Assembly (NCBI RefSeq): GCF_022581195.2
Contig: NC_061469.1
Span: 1,488,001 to 1,552,000, forward strand
Direction: 5' to 3'
DNA: 64,000 nucleotides
Origin: Helicoverpa zea
Taxonomy: Eukaryota > Arthropoda > Insecta > Lepidoptera > Noctuidae
Position numbers and translations under genes: made by a program. The notes under the pieces are model-generated. The model did not search any database. It was not told the origin of the DNA and was given only the letters and a program-made list of their open reading frames with translations. Positions 35,601 to 42,900 of this stretch are shown one piece after another (position 1 is the stretch's first letter; every line of letters begins with the position of its first letter).

Positions 35601-36444
35601 TAGCACAGATCTTTTCTTGGTATTTTTATATGACAGTACAATCTTAACTTAAAACCTTAATTTTTTGCCTGAGTAATGCTTGACGTGGTATTGTCATAAT
35701 TAATTATACATTATTTTTCTGGTACCTATTCACCATTCTTACAGAGAAGGCTTCCATTTACACAGAAGGATTGAACTTTTTGATATATTTTCACAAAATG
35801 GCCCACCACGATGTTATCATCATATAAAAACATTTCTAAATTAATTAATTTTCTATTATCTCCTCCTCAGGGCTGCTACATGACCATCCACATAACTCCT
35901 GAGCGTTCGTGCTCGTACGTGTCGTTCGAGTCCAACGTGCCGGTGGAGAGCTACGACGGCGTCATCGCGCGCGTACTGCGGGCATTCCGCCCCGCCAAGT
36001 TCGTGCTCACCGTGTTCGCTACACCGGTTAGTTTGCAAACTGTTTAATTTTAATATACTACAAAAAAAACTCCCAAAATAAAATTACCAGTGTAGGAAAT
36101 TTTGCAATATTGCGAGGGTGGTTCCATTTGTTCAGTCATCTGACGTTTATCAACTATGTTGGAGTTGGCTTCTTAGCGGATAATGCAGGCTGTTTGGTTC
36201 CATTGATCTTTCCTATGATTATACTGTCGAGCTTTTCTTGACCTTTTTATGAGAATACCCAATATGAGTGAGGGTTTGTTTCTAAAGCATGTTTTGTTGT
36301 GTCCAGGATTCTCCGGGAGCCAGCGCGGCCCGGCAGCTGAAGAAGTTCCCGGCTTTGGGCGCGTACTCGCCGCTGGAGTCGCAGCACTGCCGCTTCTCGG
36401 GCTACGAGCTGCAGTACGCGCTGTACGCCAAGTTCCCGAGCTGA
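209..36444 (+). CDS. SamDC: S-adenosylmethionine decarboxylase proenzyme (7 exons, 5' end outside window)
   Basis: AdoMetDC removes the carboxyl group of S-adenosylmethionine to give the aminopropyl donor for spermidine and spermine; it is a cytosolic pyruvoyl enzyme. Coding exons: 209-295, 26944-27145, 32634-32730, 33496-33653, 34002-34094, 35871-36026, 36307-36444, giving 309 residues plus stop with all phases consistent. Motifs in order: the self-cleavage site LSESSMFVS (Glu|Ser, the Ser becoming the pyruvoyl group), the catalytic Cys in LKTCGTT, DCWYLYTL, QTIEILMSDLDPAVMDIF, ESGIDKIIPG, the conserved Ser in PCGYSMNG, the conserved His in IHITPE, and SYVSFE. Animal enzymes have about 330-360 residues, so about 55 N-terminal residues, including the Glu residues near the N terminus, are encoded to the left. 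The extreme C-terminus diverges from mammals, as is usual. Identity is certain from the motifs; the fly-style symbol is used. Confidence 0.97.
296..1557. other. AT-rich intron, no feature seen
   Basis: Beginning of the 26.6-kb SamDC intron. Long A and T runs, no open frame of note and no recognisable repeat. The last ~15 bases, ending CTATACTAATATT, are the broken end of the dispersed repeat that continues at 5727. Confidence 0.6.
1564..2371 (+). pseudogene. LINE reverse transcriptase, core part
   Basis: Open from the 5' truncation point to the insertion. It shows FCDLSKAFDCV (RT block A), GVPQGSILGPFLFLVYINDL (block B), FADDTSLI (the metal-binding FADD box) and FLGITLDKKLQW (thumb region). 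Translation continues a few residues into the inserted transposon and stops at 2386-2388. The N-terminal endonuclease is missing because of 5' truncation. Confidence 0.9.
3464..4368 (+). mobile_element. 5'-truncated R1-like LINE inserted in the DNA transposon
   Basis: Flanked by an 11-bp target duplication GACTTTTGCTG (3453-3463 and 4369-4379) and ending in an A-rich tail at 4357-4365. Strongly GC-rich against an AT-rich surround. It encodes the C-terminal part of an R1-clade ORF2 (TGHGCFGRYLHRIG, then C-H-H-C and H-C residues of the terminal zinc knuckle), followed by a 3' UTR. The endonuclease and RT domains are missing. Confidence 0.85.
3468..4078 (+). pseudogene. R1-like LINE ORF2 C-terminus, broken
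   Basis: The frame runs PPWDLEARVFL ... PLFEEWLGRSHGALTYRMTQ ... TGHGCFGRYLHRIG ... CHHC ... CPAWEGHRRVLV to a stop at 3974-3976. That stop lies inside a 17-bp-arm palindrome. The expected continuation (AMVRGEREWDAV) is in another frame just after it, ending at 4078-4080. One local event therefore shifted the frame. Confidence 0.8.
4928..5314 (+). pseudogene. LINE ORF2 C-terminal domain, second half
   Basis: It resumes the frame broken at 2371 (…VRAM / YNLRGRESL…) after the 4-bp target duplication and runs to TAG at 5312-5314. Blocks such as YNTRNKN and FRLSKVHTSFMG are typical of the C-terminal region of CR1/Jockey-type ORF2 proteins. No frameshift relative to the first half. Confidence 0.85.
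5727..5915 (-). repeat. Dispersed repeat family A (RTE/SINE-like), main part of the split copy
   Basis: Read on the minus strand it has the common lepidopteran order: GGTTTCACCCGCATCCC, then CCGGGATAAAAAG, CTATAGCC, CTGAAAG, GTAGTTCCTGAGATTAGCGC, (CAAA)n, CTTTATAATATTAGTATAGA. Its last ~15 bases are displaced to 1549-1563 by the LINE insertion. The same family recurs at about 8646, 24315, 29385, 31165, 34240, 43925, 58850 and 61743. Confidence 0.75.
5926..8110. other. Intron sequence, repeat debris only
   Basis: No gene seen. About 6160-6300 resembles a worn family-A copy (end GTTTCGGAGCC). About 7620-7725 is a worn fragment of the family-B short repeat (CTTACTGGCTTCTGACTACC...). The rest is unrecognised AT-rich DNA. 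Confidence 0.5.
8160..8645 (+). mobile_element. 5'-truncated LINE 3' end with long poly(A)
   Basis: An open frame to the stop at 8516-8518 encodes LLRVLRGDIKNSGLLTEIGF, ARTNLLQRAPLTRALRTLN and HIDIFNCTLSEF. This pattern (RTN..R.PL.R....N....IDIF) is typical of the C-terminus of Jockey/CR1-type ORF2 proteins. A short 3' UTR ends in an A run at 8602-8645. The long uninterrupted A tract suggests a recent insertion. The left boundary is not resolved. Confidence 0.75.
8646..8810 (+). repeat. Family A dispersed repeat copy
   Basis: Directly after the poly(A): CCCGTACCGGGACAAAATAT, AGCCTATGTTACTCG, AGAGTGTAGCTTTCC, then GTAGTTTCGGAGCC and TATATTAGTATAAAT. Same order as the other family-A copies. 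The LINE probably inserted into its left end. Confidence 0.7.
9349..9494. mobile_element. Short palindromic MITE, copy 1
   Basis: About 146 bp with inverted ends (TACCACAAAAACTTTTAAAC and its near complement ending TTTTTGTAGTAAGG). A second copy at 20559-20706 matches along its whole length with scattered differences. No coding capacity. Confidence 0.75.
9495..13405. other. Intron sequence, no confident feature
   Basis: No open frame resembling a gene and no recognised repeat. A few CACGTG and ACGT-rich patches occur near 10730-10860 and 11760. Confidence 0.5.
13624..13695 (+). repeat. 18-bp tandem repeat, 4 units
   Basis: Four diverged units of CCAACATTGGATATATCA type. They lie in a 123-codon open stretch (about 13435-13806) where they read as repeats of the S-P-T-x-D/V-I type. 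No homologue recognised; probably not a gene, since there is no ATG at the start and no splice context. Confidence 0.6.
13810..20555. other. Intron sequence, no confident gene
   Basis: Points worth noting: a GC-richer patch at 15420-15640 with a TATAAAAG box at 15621-15628; a 14-bp match GGTAACTGCGCAGT shared by about 17605 and 18108; weakly similar minus-strand peptides at about 16480-16545 and 17450-17525. Small open frames near 14282-14760 look random. Confidence 0.45.
20559..20706. mobile_element. Short palindromic MITE, copy 2
   Basis: Second copy of the element at 9349-9494, same orientation. Shared blocks include ACCACAAAAACTTTTAAACG, TTGTCTAAAAAAATGTCA, TTATGACGTTGA and CATTTTGCAGCC, then the inverted right end. 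Confidence 0.75.
21885..22655 (+). mobile_element. 5'-truncated LINE with CA-rich 3' UTR
   Basis: The frame to TAG at 22271-22273 encodes FRYPTEQLYKDSKVLTVRQL, RYKTAFAKRFFGYLGGYLYN and CKQKLTGWLLQL. I recognise these as the C-terminus of a lepidopteran LINE ORF2. The 3' UTR has a degenerate ACACACTC tract (22276-22360), then AATAAATAAAA and a TTATTATTAT end near 22650. The RT core is absent. Confidence 0.75.
22660..24310. other. Intron sequence, no feature seen
   Basis: No coding pattern or repeat recognised. The open frame around 22917-23213 has no family resemblance. Confidence 0.5.
24315..24440 (+). repeat. Family A dispersed repeat copy
   Basis: GCGGTTTCACCCACGTCCC, GGAACTACTGCCCGTACCCG, GGTAAAATATAGCC, TTACTCGGAAGAGTGTA, CTTTCCAACAGTGAAAGAA: the standard order of family A, truncated at its right end. 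Confidence 0.75.
24450..26940. other. 3' part of the long SamDC intron
   Basis: AT-rich with no gene seen. About 26800-26915 ends in GGAGGATGATGATGATGAG, the usual 3' end of RTE-type LINEs, so a short RTE tail is likely. The acceptor for exon b is at 26943. Confidence 0.5.
26944..27145 (+). CDS. SamDC: SamDC exon b (autocleavage site and catalytic Cys)
   Basis: Acceptor tag at 26941-26943, donor gtgag from 27146. The first base completes the Ser codon; then come Glu-Ser-Ser-Met-Phe, the processing site, and LKTCGTT with the catalytic cysteine. The exon is very GC-rich compared with the AT-rich introns. Phase 0 at the 3' end. Confidence 0.95.
27690..28170 (+). mobile_element. 5'-truncated RTE-clade LINE
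   Basis: The open frame up to the stop at 28132-28134 encodes PAVLYGSECWPTKATNERQL, MRMLRGMCGVTRMDRVRNEY, NRLSWYGHVMRRDESHVVRK and GRGRPKKRWMDCVK, the well-known C-terminus of RTE-type ORF2. It ends GGAGGATGATGATGATGAG. It lies in the SamDC intron after exon b. There is no RT core, so it is a dead fragment. Confidence 0.88.
28900..29085 (-). repeat. Family B dispersed short repeat copy
   Basis: On the minus strand it reads CCCAACTATGTTGGGGTCGG, CTTCCGGTCTAACCGGATGC, GTGAGTACCAGTGTTTTACA, CTGCCTATCTGACC, then GACTGGTTGTCAGACTTACT. This SINE-like repeat is common in moth genomes. Other copies or pieces: about 7620, 30040, 32270, 33690, 41760, 44320, 49300, 51700 and 62210. Confidence 0.75.
29385..29577 (+). 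repeat. Family A dispersed repeat, near-complete copy
   Basis: Runs from AGCTTCTGCCAGGGGTTTCA through CCTTCCTCGATAAATGAGCT, a (CAAA)n microsatellite at about 29531-29550, and CTTTATAATATTAGTATAGA. It is the best whole copy in the window and the template for calling the split copy at 1549-1563 plus 5727-5915. Confidence 0.8.
29580..32045. other. SamDC intron with repeat fragments
   Basis: Contains a worn family-B piece (about 30040-30160, CTAACAGGATGCGGTAGAGT) and a family-A copy on the minus strand (31165-31287). No gene seen. Confidence 0.6.
32060..32340 (-). mobile_element. RTE-like LINE tail plus family B fragment
   Basis: The complement contains GATAAAATTGGGAAAAGAAC followed by a GGAGGATGATTATG end, as in the RTE copy at 27690-28170. 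The right part (32270-32330) is family B (AGCTGGTACTCAGCTGCATC, CATAGTTGGG). The composite is heavily mutated. Confidence 0.55.
32364..32548. mobile_element. MITE with ~25-bp inverted ends
   Basis: Left end AGAGCCCTGCCTCATTAGGA plus CGCCA, right end the near complement (TGGCGTCCTAGTGAGGCAGA GCTCT). The interior has further GGCGACGT palindromes. About 185 bp, GC-rich, no coding capacity. It lies 85 bp before SamDC exon c. Confidence 0.7.
32634..32730 (+). CDS. SamDC: SamDC exon c
   Basis: Acceptor cag ends at 32633, donor gtaag from 32731; 97 bp, phase 0 to 1. It encodes VKLLDSFFGDGRAYIMGPEK followed by DCWYLYTL, the conserved core strand of the family. Confidence 0.94.
33496..33653 (+). CDS. 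SamDC: SamDC exon d
   Basis: Acceptor ccag ends at 33495, donor gtaagg from 33654; 158 bp. It carries QTIEILMSDLDPAVMDIF, one of the most conserved AdoMetDC blocks. Before this block it has a lineage-specific linker (VDALEKEHTDANEGGLS) that is longer than the vertebrate one. Confidence 0.94.
33685..33925 (+). repeat. Family B dispersed repeat, longest copy
   Basis: Starts CCTTTTCCCAACTATGTTGG, passes GAGTACCAGTGTTTACATGG, CTGTCTGACCTCTTCAACC and GACTGGTTGTCAGACTCTGA, and ends GACAGCCGGGACC..AACGTGCCTTCC. It lies in the intron directly after SamDC exon d. Confidence 0.8.
34002..34094 (+). CDS. SamDC: SamDC exon e (conserved Ser)
   Basis: Acceptor acag ends at 34001, donor gtaagt from 34095; 31 codons. 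It contains ESGIDKIIPG and PCGYSMNG. The Ser in PCGYS corresponds to the residue that, with a later His, promotes autoprocessing in the human enzyme. Confidence 0.94.
34109..34200. repeat. 92-bp GC-rich palindromic MITE beside a splice donor
   Basis: GGGTGCGTCCACATCTGGCG..AATGCGCC on the left pairs with GGCGCATTCGCCAAATGTGG..ACGCACCC on the right, with one mismatch region and a CG-rich core. It begins 14 bp after the GT of SamDC exon e (34095). Confidence 0.85.
35169..35564. mobile_element. 396-bp MITE with ~18-bp TIRs
   Basis: The left end GGGCCCGATTCTCCTAA and right end TTAGGAGAATCGGGTCCC are inverted repeats. The interior is AT-rich with repeated CGATT motifs and no coding capacity. It lies in the last-but-one SamDC intron. 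Confidence 0.8.
35871..36026 (+). CDS. SamDC: SamDC exon f (conserved His)
   Basis: Acceptor cctcag ends at 35870, donor gttagt from 36027; 52 codons. It encodes MTIHITPE (processing His) and SYVSFESN. GC-rich, with many CG dinucleotides at third positions. Confidence 0.94.
36307..36444 (+). CDS. SamDC: SamDC terminal coding exon
   Basis: Acceptor ccag ends at 36306; 45 codons, then TGA at 36442-36444. It encodes the C-terminal beta strand and tail (LESQHCRFSGYELQYALYAK...). It aligns with the CxxxxF.DYxxxFTxFAK tail of animal AdoMetDC. The DNA stays extremely GC-rich into the 3' UTR. Confidence 0.92.
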   Translation, partial: DSPGASAARQLKKFPALGAYSPLESQHCRFSGYELQYALYAKFPS

Positions 36445-36845
36445 GGCCTCGCGCCGCCGCCCCGCCCCGCGCCGCCTGCTGCGGGCCCCGCGCCCGGCCC
36501 CCGGGCCCCCGCCGGGCCCCCCGGGCTGCTGGCCCGCGCCGCGCGGCTGCTGTGCTGCGAGTCCGCGCTGCCCGCCTGACTGACTGACTGTTCCATTCCA
36601 TTAAGTGATATTATATATACGTTACCTTAGTGTTACGTGTGTGCCAGTGTAGGCGACGCTCTGCGGCGACGCGCGTGCGACACGTGCGAGCGACACGTGC
36701 GACACGCGCGGGCGACGCGTGGACACGTGCGAGCGACTCGCACGACACGCGCGATGCGGGGCTCGAGCCGCGAGATACACGCGGGGCGTGCATGCCCACT
36801 CTGAGATTTAACAAATCAAATAAAAAGATTTCGAATTATTCATTC
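36445..36845 (+). other. SamDC 3' UTR with poly(A) signal
   Basis: After the stop, about 150 bp are almost pure G+C. Next comes a TGAC microrepeat near 36578 and a second GC-rich block (36650-36790) built from permuted CGTGCGAGCGACA-like units. AATAAA lies at 36819-36824, followed by an AT-rich stretch. The poly(A) site position is inferred from the hexamer only. Confidence 0.6.
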
Positions 36846-36939
36846 GTGTTTTATTTGCAAATTAATACTTACCTCAACCATTAATACAACGGTTGAACTC
36901 TGAAATGACACAAAAATAAGCCGTAAACCAGTGGTGTAT

Positions 36940-37590
36940 TTACCAAGATTCCATGCAGGGCTTTGCCCAGGGCATCAAATCATTATCAAAATCTTTTGTA
37001 CTCAAACCTGTGGTACTAACTACCCACGATCGCAGGGAGGTATGGCAGAGCAAACAGCTACATGGACGCTTCTTCGGGGCTCTTCATGGCCCCGATGTAG
37101 ACTTCAAAGCGTCCGTATCTTGGCTACGCTTCGGTGACCTGTTTGGAGAAACCGAAGGGTTTGTATGTGCAATTATGGACGAAGTTATCCTGACGAATAA
37201 CTACCGGAGATATATCATGAAATACGGGACCCGGATATCACCATCCGGGTGAGTCTATCAGACATATTATATCTGGTTGTTCTCGTTTGGCTAATGTTGA
37301 ATATTTGCACAGACATAACCAAGTAGCCAAGATCATCCACCAGCAGCTTGCCCTGCAATACAACCTTGTAGACTTTGAGGTACCGTACTACAGGTATGCG
37401 CCCGACCCAGTTCTCGAAAAGGACCATATCACGTTGTACTGGGATCGATCTATCATCACTGACAGGACTATTGCAGCCAATAAGCCTGATATAGTGGTGA
37501 TAGATGTGGCCGTTCCGCATGACGAGAACCTCGTGAAAGCAGAGAAAGAGAAACAAATAAAGTACCCGATATCGGTGATAACTTAATTTT
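36940..37590 (+). pseudogene. R4/R2-group LINE ORF C-terminus, decayed
   Basis: Two frames together show WLRFGDLFGETEGF, DEVILTNNYRRYIM, then (other frame) HPGESIRHIISGCSRLANVE, YLHRHNQVAKIIHQQLALQY, LYWDRSIITDRTIAANKPDI, VVID and PHDENLVKAEKEK. The pieces match the C-terminal zinc-binding and restriction-like endonuclease region of R4/Dong-type elements. A frameshift lies near 37235, and the segment between PDIVVID and VPHDEN is deleted. Confidence 0.75.
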
Positions 37591-37599
37591 TATATTTTT

Positions 37600-38585
37600 T
37601 ATTTTTATATTTAATATTTAAAAATGTAATTAATATGTTCAAGACTAAATAAATGAAAAGTCTTTTGTACTCAAAAATATATTTATTGGATAAGTTATAC
37701 AGTTCAGCCTCCACCAATTTCATTAAATACAAGCTGTTGATTTGCATCCGTGCCATATTCAAGGAGGTAATTATGCTAATGATTCTCGACCCAAATCAAT
37801 AAAAAAATCGGTACGTAATTTTTTTTCTTTAATTTTTTTTCGGAATTCCGTAAATGTCATTTAGCCTTATTTAAACTTGGCGCGTATGTTACTGGCGTTA
37901 AAATCGTGCTGCACCCTCACACAAACGCAAACACAAAGCATACGCAACGATCACTCATAAATTTCATTCATAAAATTGGATTACTTCGGAAATACCACGA
38001 CATTACAATGACAAAAAAAGCAGTGCATATTAGTTATTTCCTGTCTACTGTAATTCCAATCGATTATTTACGTATTGTATGTCCTCCTCCTGAACTATGG
38101 CACAAATGCAAATCAACACCTTGTATATTGACACATCAGTCTCAAAATCACTTGTATGCCAGGCATACATAGCTGCTAGCAATAATTACTATTGAAAAAT
38201 AAACATTGAAAAGTGTACAAAATGCAATATATAATTCTTATAGTTATTACATTAATATAAGTTCCTACGTACTTATAATCAAAAGACATCACAGAAGAAT
38301 AGACATCACATTAATATTAAAAACGTGTAACATTAAATGTGCAAAACCTGAATAGTTTTTACAGTCGCAAGAAAGATCTGCGGCTGCTAAGTAGTAATCC
38401 TAATTATATTGTCACGTGAAAGAATACACCTACGGGATAAGTAGTATTTTGACGATTCTATATTGCCCACGCAGACGAAGTCGCGGGCAACAGCTGGTTG
38501 AATTAATAATAAACATAAATAAAAATCGTTTGCAATGTCTGGGGTTTTGTGCATTTAATGTCACAAATTCTACAGTTAATAACAA
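37600..38585. other. Intergenic AT-rich DNA
   Basis: No gene seen. A short piece of a common repeat (CAGACGAAGTCGCGGGCAAC) is at about 38472-38491. Confidence 0.5.
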
Positions 38586-38588
38586 TAT

Positions 38589-38802
38589 TATACTCTATCC
38601 ACGGAAGCAAGAGCTAAAAGGTAAACAAAGAATGACACTTTTTCAAGATGGCGGTATAACCCGACCGATGACAAAACGTCACATTTTTGTGTAAAATGTT
38701 CGCAGTATCTGTGATTTTGTCATCGGTCGGGTTATACCGCCATCTTGAAAAAGTGTCATTCTTTGTTTACCTTTTAGCTCTTGCTTCCGTGGATAGAGTA
38801 TA
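38589..38802. repeat. Perfect 88-bp inverted repeat (fold-back)
   Basis: Arms 38589-38676 and 38715-38802 are exact reverse complements as far as I can compare base by base, separated by 38 bp. Arm landmarks: TCTATCCACGGAAGCAAGAG, CAAGATGGCGGTATAACCCG, ACCGATGACAAAA. No ORF of note. Confidence 0.95.
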
Positions 38803-38887
38803 GTAACTTTCATCGTTTCAAAATTCCAGCACCATTAGAATACTTCCACAACCTTTAAATGCTTAAGTGAGACAATCATACATACTA

Positions 38888-39321
38888 TACAACATGTAAC
38901 GTAATTAACGCACACAATCAAACACCCCAATTAGAATATTATGTTGTAATCATAATACATACACTGAATTTTTAATTTAACATGTATATGCATTGTTATT
39001 TACTAAATTAGTTATACCAATTCTTGGAGAACTTTTTGGTCATACTACTACGCACGGAAATATCGCGCCGCGCGCCGCTCGACTCGACACAACATAACGA
39101 AACTACGGAAAAAGCCGACAATACACGAAGTCTTATTACTTTGAGTTACGGTCTATTTGAATTTGTTTTGACTGTACAGGGTTAATATGACAATAATATC
39201 CGTAGTTTTAATTATTTTTGGGATAAAAAATTACCTATATTAAAAATGATATAAATCGATTCAGTAAACGATTCTGAACAAACTAATTTCAGGATGTGCG
39301 TTAATTAAGTTACATGTTGTA
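38888..39321. mobile_element. 434-bp MITE with TA target duplication
   Basis: Left TIR TACAACATGTAACGTAATTA ACGCACA and right TIR its complement with one mismatch; TA at 38886-38887 and 39322-39323. This fits a Tc1/mariner-type non-autonomous element. The interior has a GC-rich patch (TCGCGCCGCGCGCCGCTCG) and AATCGATTCAGTAAACGATT. Confidence 0.75.
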
Positions 39322-39781
39322 TATTTTTCTAATAACATTTCCTAGAAATGGACCAAAAAAAATAACAAATATTAAGATAGTTTTATTATCATCATTGAAA
39401 ATATGTAAATATTATATAAAATAACAAATATATGGATGTATAGCAAACTGGAAATTACTTATCATATCATACTTAAATTATAAATGCGAACTTTGAATGT
39501 TGATTTAAAAAAATGCTTATTATATTGTTAAAGATAAGTATAAATTAAGTAGATTATACATGTGTAAGCAAAACTATACTTATGCTGGATTATTTAATTA
39601 TTGACAATCAATAGAACAAGCTAATATTAAAATCATTAGTGGCCGGTTTCTAAAAGCACCTTTGCCGGCAGTTAATTTCTTAGTGTTCAATGTCCGTCAG
39701 AGGAACCAGCAATAAAATCCCTTACAAGCGATTTATAGGGCGCAAATCTGAGTATTTAATATCAGATTCCTTCTTCGTAGT

Positions 39782-39928
39782 CTAGTCTAATATCTTGCAA
39801 GGAAGAGTGGAGCCCCCTAGGGCTTCGCCGAGGTACTGCGCGACGGCTGCACAGAGAGCCTCTTGTTTAGGTGCGGCGACTACTTGTATGCCGAGAGGAA
39901 GTTTGTCGCTGTTCACGCCGAGAGGGAT
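39782..39928 (-). CDS. FAAH2: FAAH2-like gene A, terminal exon
   Basis: 48 codons plus TAG (39784-39782). IPLGVNSDKLPLGIQVVAAP (P.G....GLP.G.QVVA) and LCAAVAQYLGEALGG close the amidase fold. A minus-strand AATAAA lies at about 39387-39382. Confidence 0.93.
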   Translation of the reverse strand: MPLGVNSDKLPLGIQVVAAPKQEALCAAVAQYLGEALGGSTLPCKILD

Positions 39929-42900
39929 CTGAAGAAAATATAATTATTCATTTTTATTTTACATTTTATAGATATGCAATAAGTTTGAAATGAAATTTGA
40001 AATGGAATAAATAAAACCATATATGTACCCGGTAAACACATAATGACAGACAAAGTGATATCATAAAATAGTACATAGGTGAAACTTATTTCAAATAAAA
40101 TTGATTTTAAATTCTACTAAGTTTACTTTTGTACGAACGAACATTAAAAAAATCGTCTTAATTCACCAAATTAAAGTACCGACGAAATAAGATTTCCACT
40201 TGCATATTAAAAACAAATAAAGCTCTCTTACCTGTGCGGCGGGGAATCTGAGTGCGTTAATGACCGCCCAGTAGGCGAAGTTGAAGGGCCTCACTATAGG
40301 AGAGTAGTGATACGGCGCCACTGAGGGACTGCTAGGAAATATTAGCACTCCGTCATCGCCTAGGGTTTTCTGAAAATTTATAAATATTATTTATGTGTGT
40401 AAAATTGGAGTAAATAGAAATAACTATAGGTATAAATAGAGGTGTGATTTTTGAGTTATGTTATTGTTATTTGATAAAACACATTTTTATAATTTACAAT
40501 ATTGATGGAATCGCTATAAGATCTAATTCTTAATATGATGTTTCTTTTTACAGAGTGTTCACAGCGTTCTTACTTCACTTTTGGAAATCGTGCAACTAGT
40601 GCCTCACTGTCCATAAGAACATGCAAAGGCTTTTTGGCTTTGGCATTTTGACTTTGGCTCATGAATTATACTCATAGATATGTCTTGATTTAATAAAAAA
40701 CACCACAACATAGTTAAATATTTAAAAATAACTCACAATCAAATCCTCCTTGAGTTCGTTAGTAAGCTTCTCAGCCCAGTCCTTGTTGACGGGCGGTAAC
40801 ACCTGGTCATCCAGCAGCTTCATGATAGCCGGGAGAGTGAAGTTCGACATGCCTACTAGCTGGAACAACAAAATATACAGAATTAATATACAGCTTTTTA
40901 TTCCTGCCCTGTTCCCAATTTTACTTGGGGTCAGCACAATATGTTTATGCTATCATTCAGATTATATAACAAACTAGTTTCCGCCTGTGGCTTCGCCCGC
41001 GTGGTGTGTTGATAAAAAGCCTATGTGTTTGTTGGTGATAAAACACCGCACCTTGCGGGGAGCAGGACGACAGACTTGCGGGGAGCAGGACGACAGACTT
41101 GCGGGGAGCAGGACGACAGACTTGCGGGGAGCAGGACGACAGACTTGCGGGGAGCAGGACGACAGACTTGCGGGGAGCAGGACGACAGACTTGCGGGGAG
41201 CAGGACGACAGACTTGCGGGGAGCAGGACGACAGACTTGCGGGGAGCAGGACGACAGACTTGCGGGGAGCAGGACGACAGACTTGCGGGGAGCAGGACGA
41301 CAGACTTGCGGGGAGCAGGACGACAGACTTGCGGGGAGCAGGACGACAGACTTGCGGGGAGCAGGACGACAGACTTGCGGGGAGCAGGACGACAGACTTG
41401 CGGGGAGCAGGACGACAGACTTGCGGGGAGCAGGACGACAGACTTGCGGGGAGCAGGACGACAGACTTGCGGGGAGCAGGACGACAGACTTGCGGGGAGC
41501 AGGACGACAGACTTGCGGGGAGCAGGACGACAGACTTGCGGGGAGCAGGACGACAGACTTGCGGGGAGCAGGACGACAGACTTGCGGGGAGCAGGACGAC
41601 AGACTTGCGGGGAGCAGGACGACAGACTTGCGGGGAGCAGGACGAGGCGACACACCAGTCACTCATACGACACGGATCATAGGCGCGCGTTTTTATAATC
41701 CAATATACGAACCTACCATAGCATACAGTCCGCTATTTTATTTCTACCACCTCTGAGTATCGCCCTTGAGTAGGGGTATTGGGATGCCCGGGTAGCTGGG
41801 TTGAGGAGGTCAGATAGGGCAGTCGCTCCTTGTAAAGCACTGGTACTCAGCCGCATTCGGTTAGACTGGAAGCCGACCCCAACATGGTTGGGAAAAGGCT
41901 TGGAGATGATGATGAAAGGCGTGCTTGTAAGGCCTAAATGAAATAAATGATTTGACTTCGTTGGGAAAAGCCTAGGCACTCAAGGCAGACTACCTTCTTA
42001 GGCAGCTCAGCATAGGCCTTCGCAGCTCCTCGTCCGTTAGTCAGCAGTGAGGCGAAGTCATCTTCCTCGTGCGTCATCCAGTAGCGCCACAGCACGAACA
42101 TGTAGTTGAAGCCGGCGTGGTAGTAGGGGACAGGCACGTGAGGAGTGGAAGTCGCGTCTTCTGTAAGCTTGGTGATGGCTCTGAAATTTTAATTTTTAAT
42201 TAAAATTAAAAACATTTTCTAAATAATATGCGTCTCATAGATTTATAATACGCGTCATTTGTTAAAATAGTAGGCGACATAGGCGTCATGACATGGTTGA
42301 AATATTAAAATAAAAAGGGACAAACAGGGGCGGATGCCTTAAAAATATTGTGAGCATACTCATTCAATATGGCTGAAAATTCACATTCGTTAAAATTCGG
42401 GTACATAATGGAGCACATGAGTTAAGGTAAGGACGTTAGGGAATACATAGGGCCAGAATAAGTTTGACATTATAAGCTGATGAGGGTTTTGAGTATGGCC
42501 ACTTCGATAGATTCGCAAACAACGTCATTTATTCCCAATCCTCCTATTCCATTTCCTCAATATAAATATTAACTAACAATAGCATGTATTCTCACAAGGT
42601 ATTCCTAATAACATTGACATCAAATTATTTATTTGCTATAAATGTACGTAAAAAATATGGTTTTAAGTGAAACTAGAGATTGCTATAGCAATGCTACCCA
42701 CCTGTTCATAGCGCTGCGCAGTTCAGGTGAGATGGGGCTGACGCGCAGATCCTGCGCCGTCTCTACGTAGAAATAGCGCAGTTTCTGAAATATGTTACAA
42801 AAATACATAATTACAGATTGGAATAGTGTTAAATTAGATGTAAAAGTGAATAATTGGTATTTTTTTTAATTCATATTTTTAGAAATCGTTTATTTAAAAA

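Noticed and set aside
36173..36601. Minus- and plus-strand frames rich in Ala, Arg, Gly and Pro over the SamDC last exon
   Set aside because: Shadows of the GC-rich coding exon and 3' UTR; the SamDC frame explains the sequence.
40957..41756. Five long open frames of 199-243 codons across the minisatellite
   Set aside because: They are a by-product of a 23-bp stop-free repeat read in all frames on both strands, and they lie in a FAAH2 intron.
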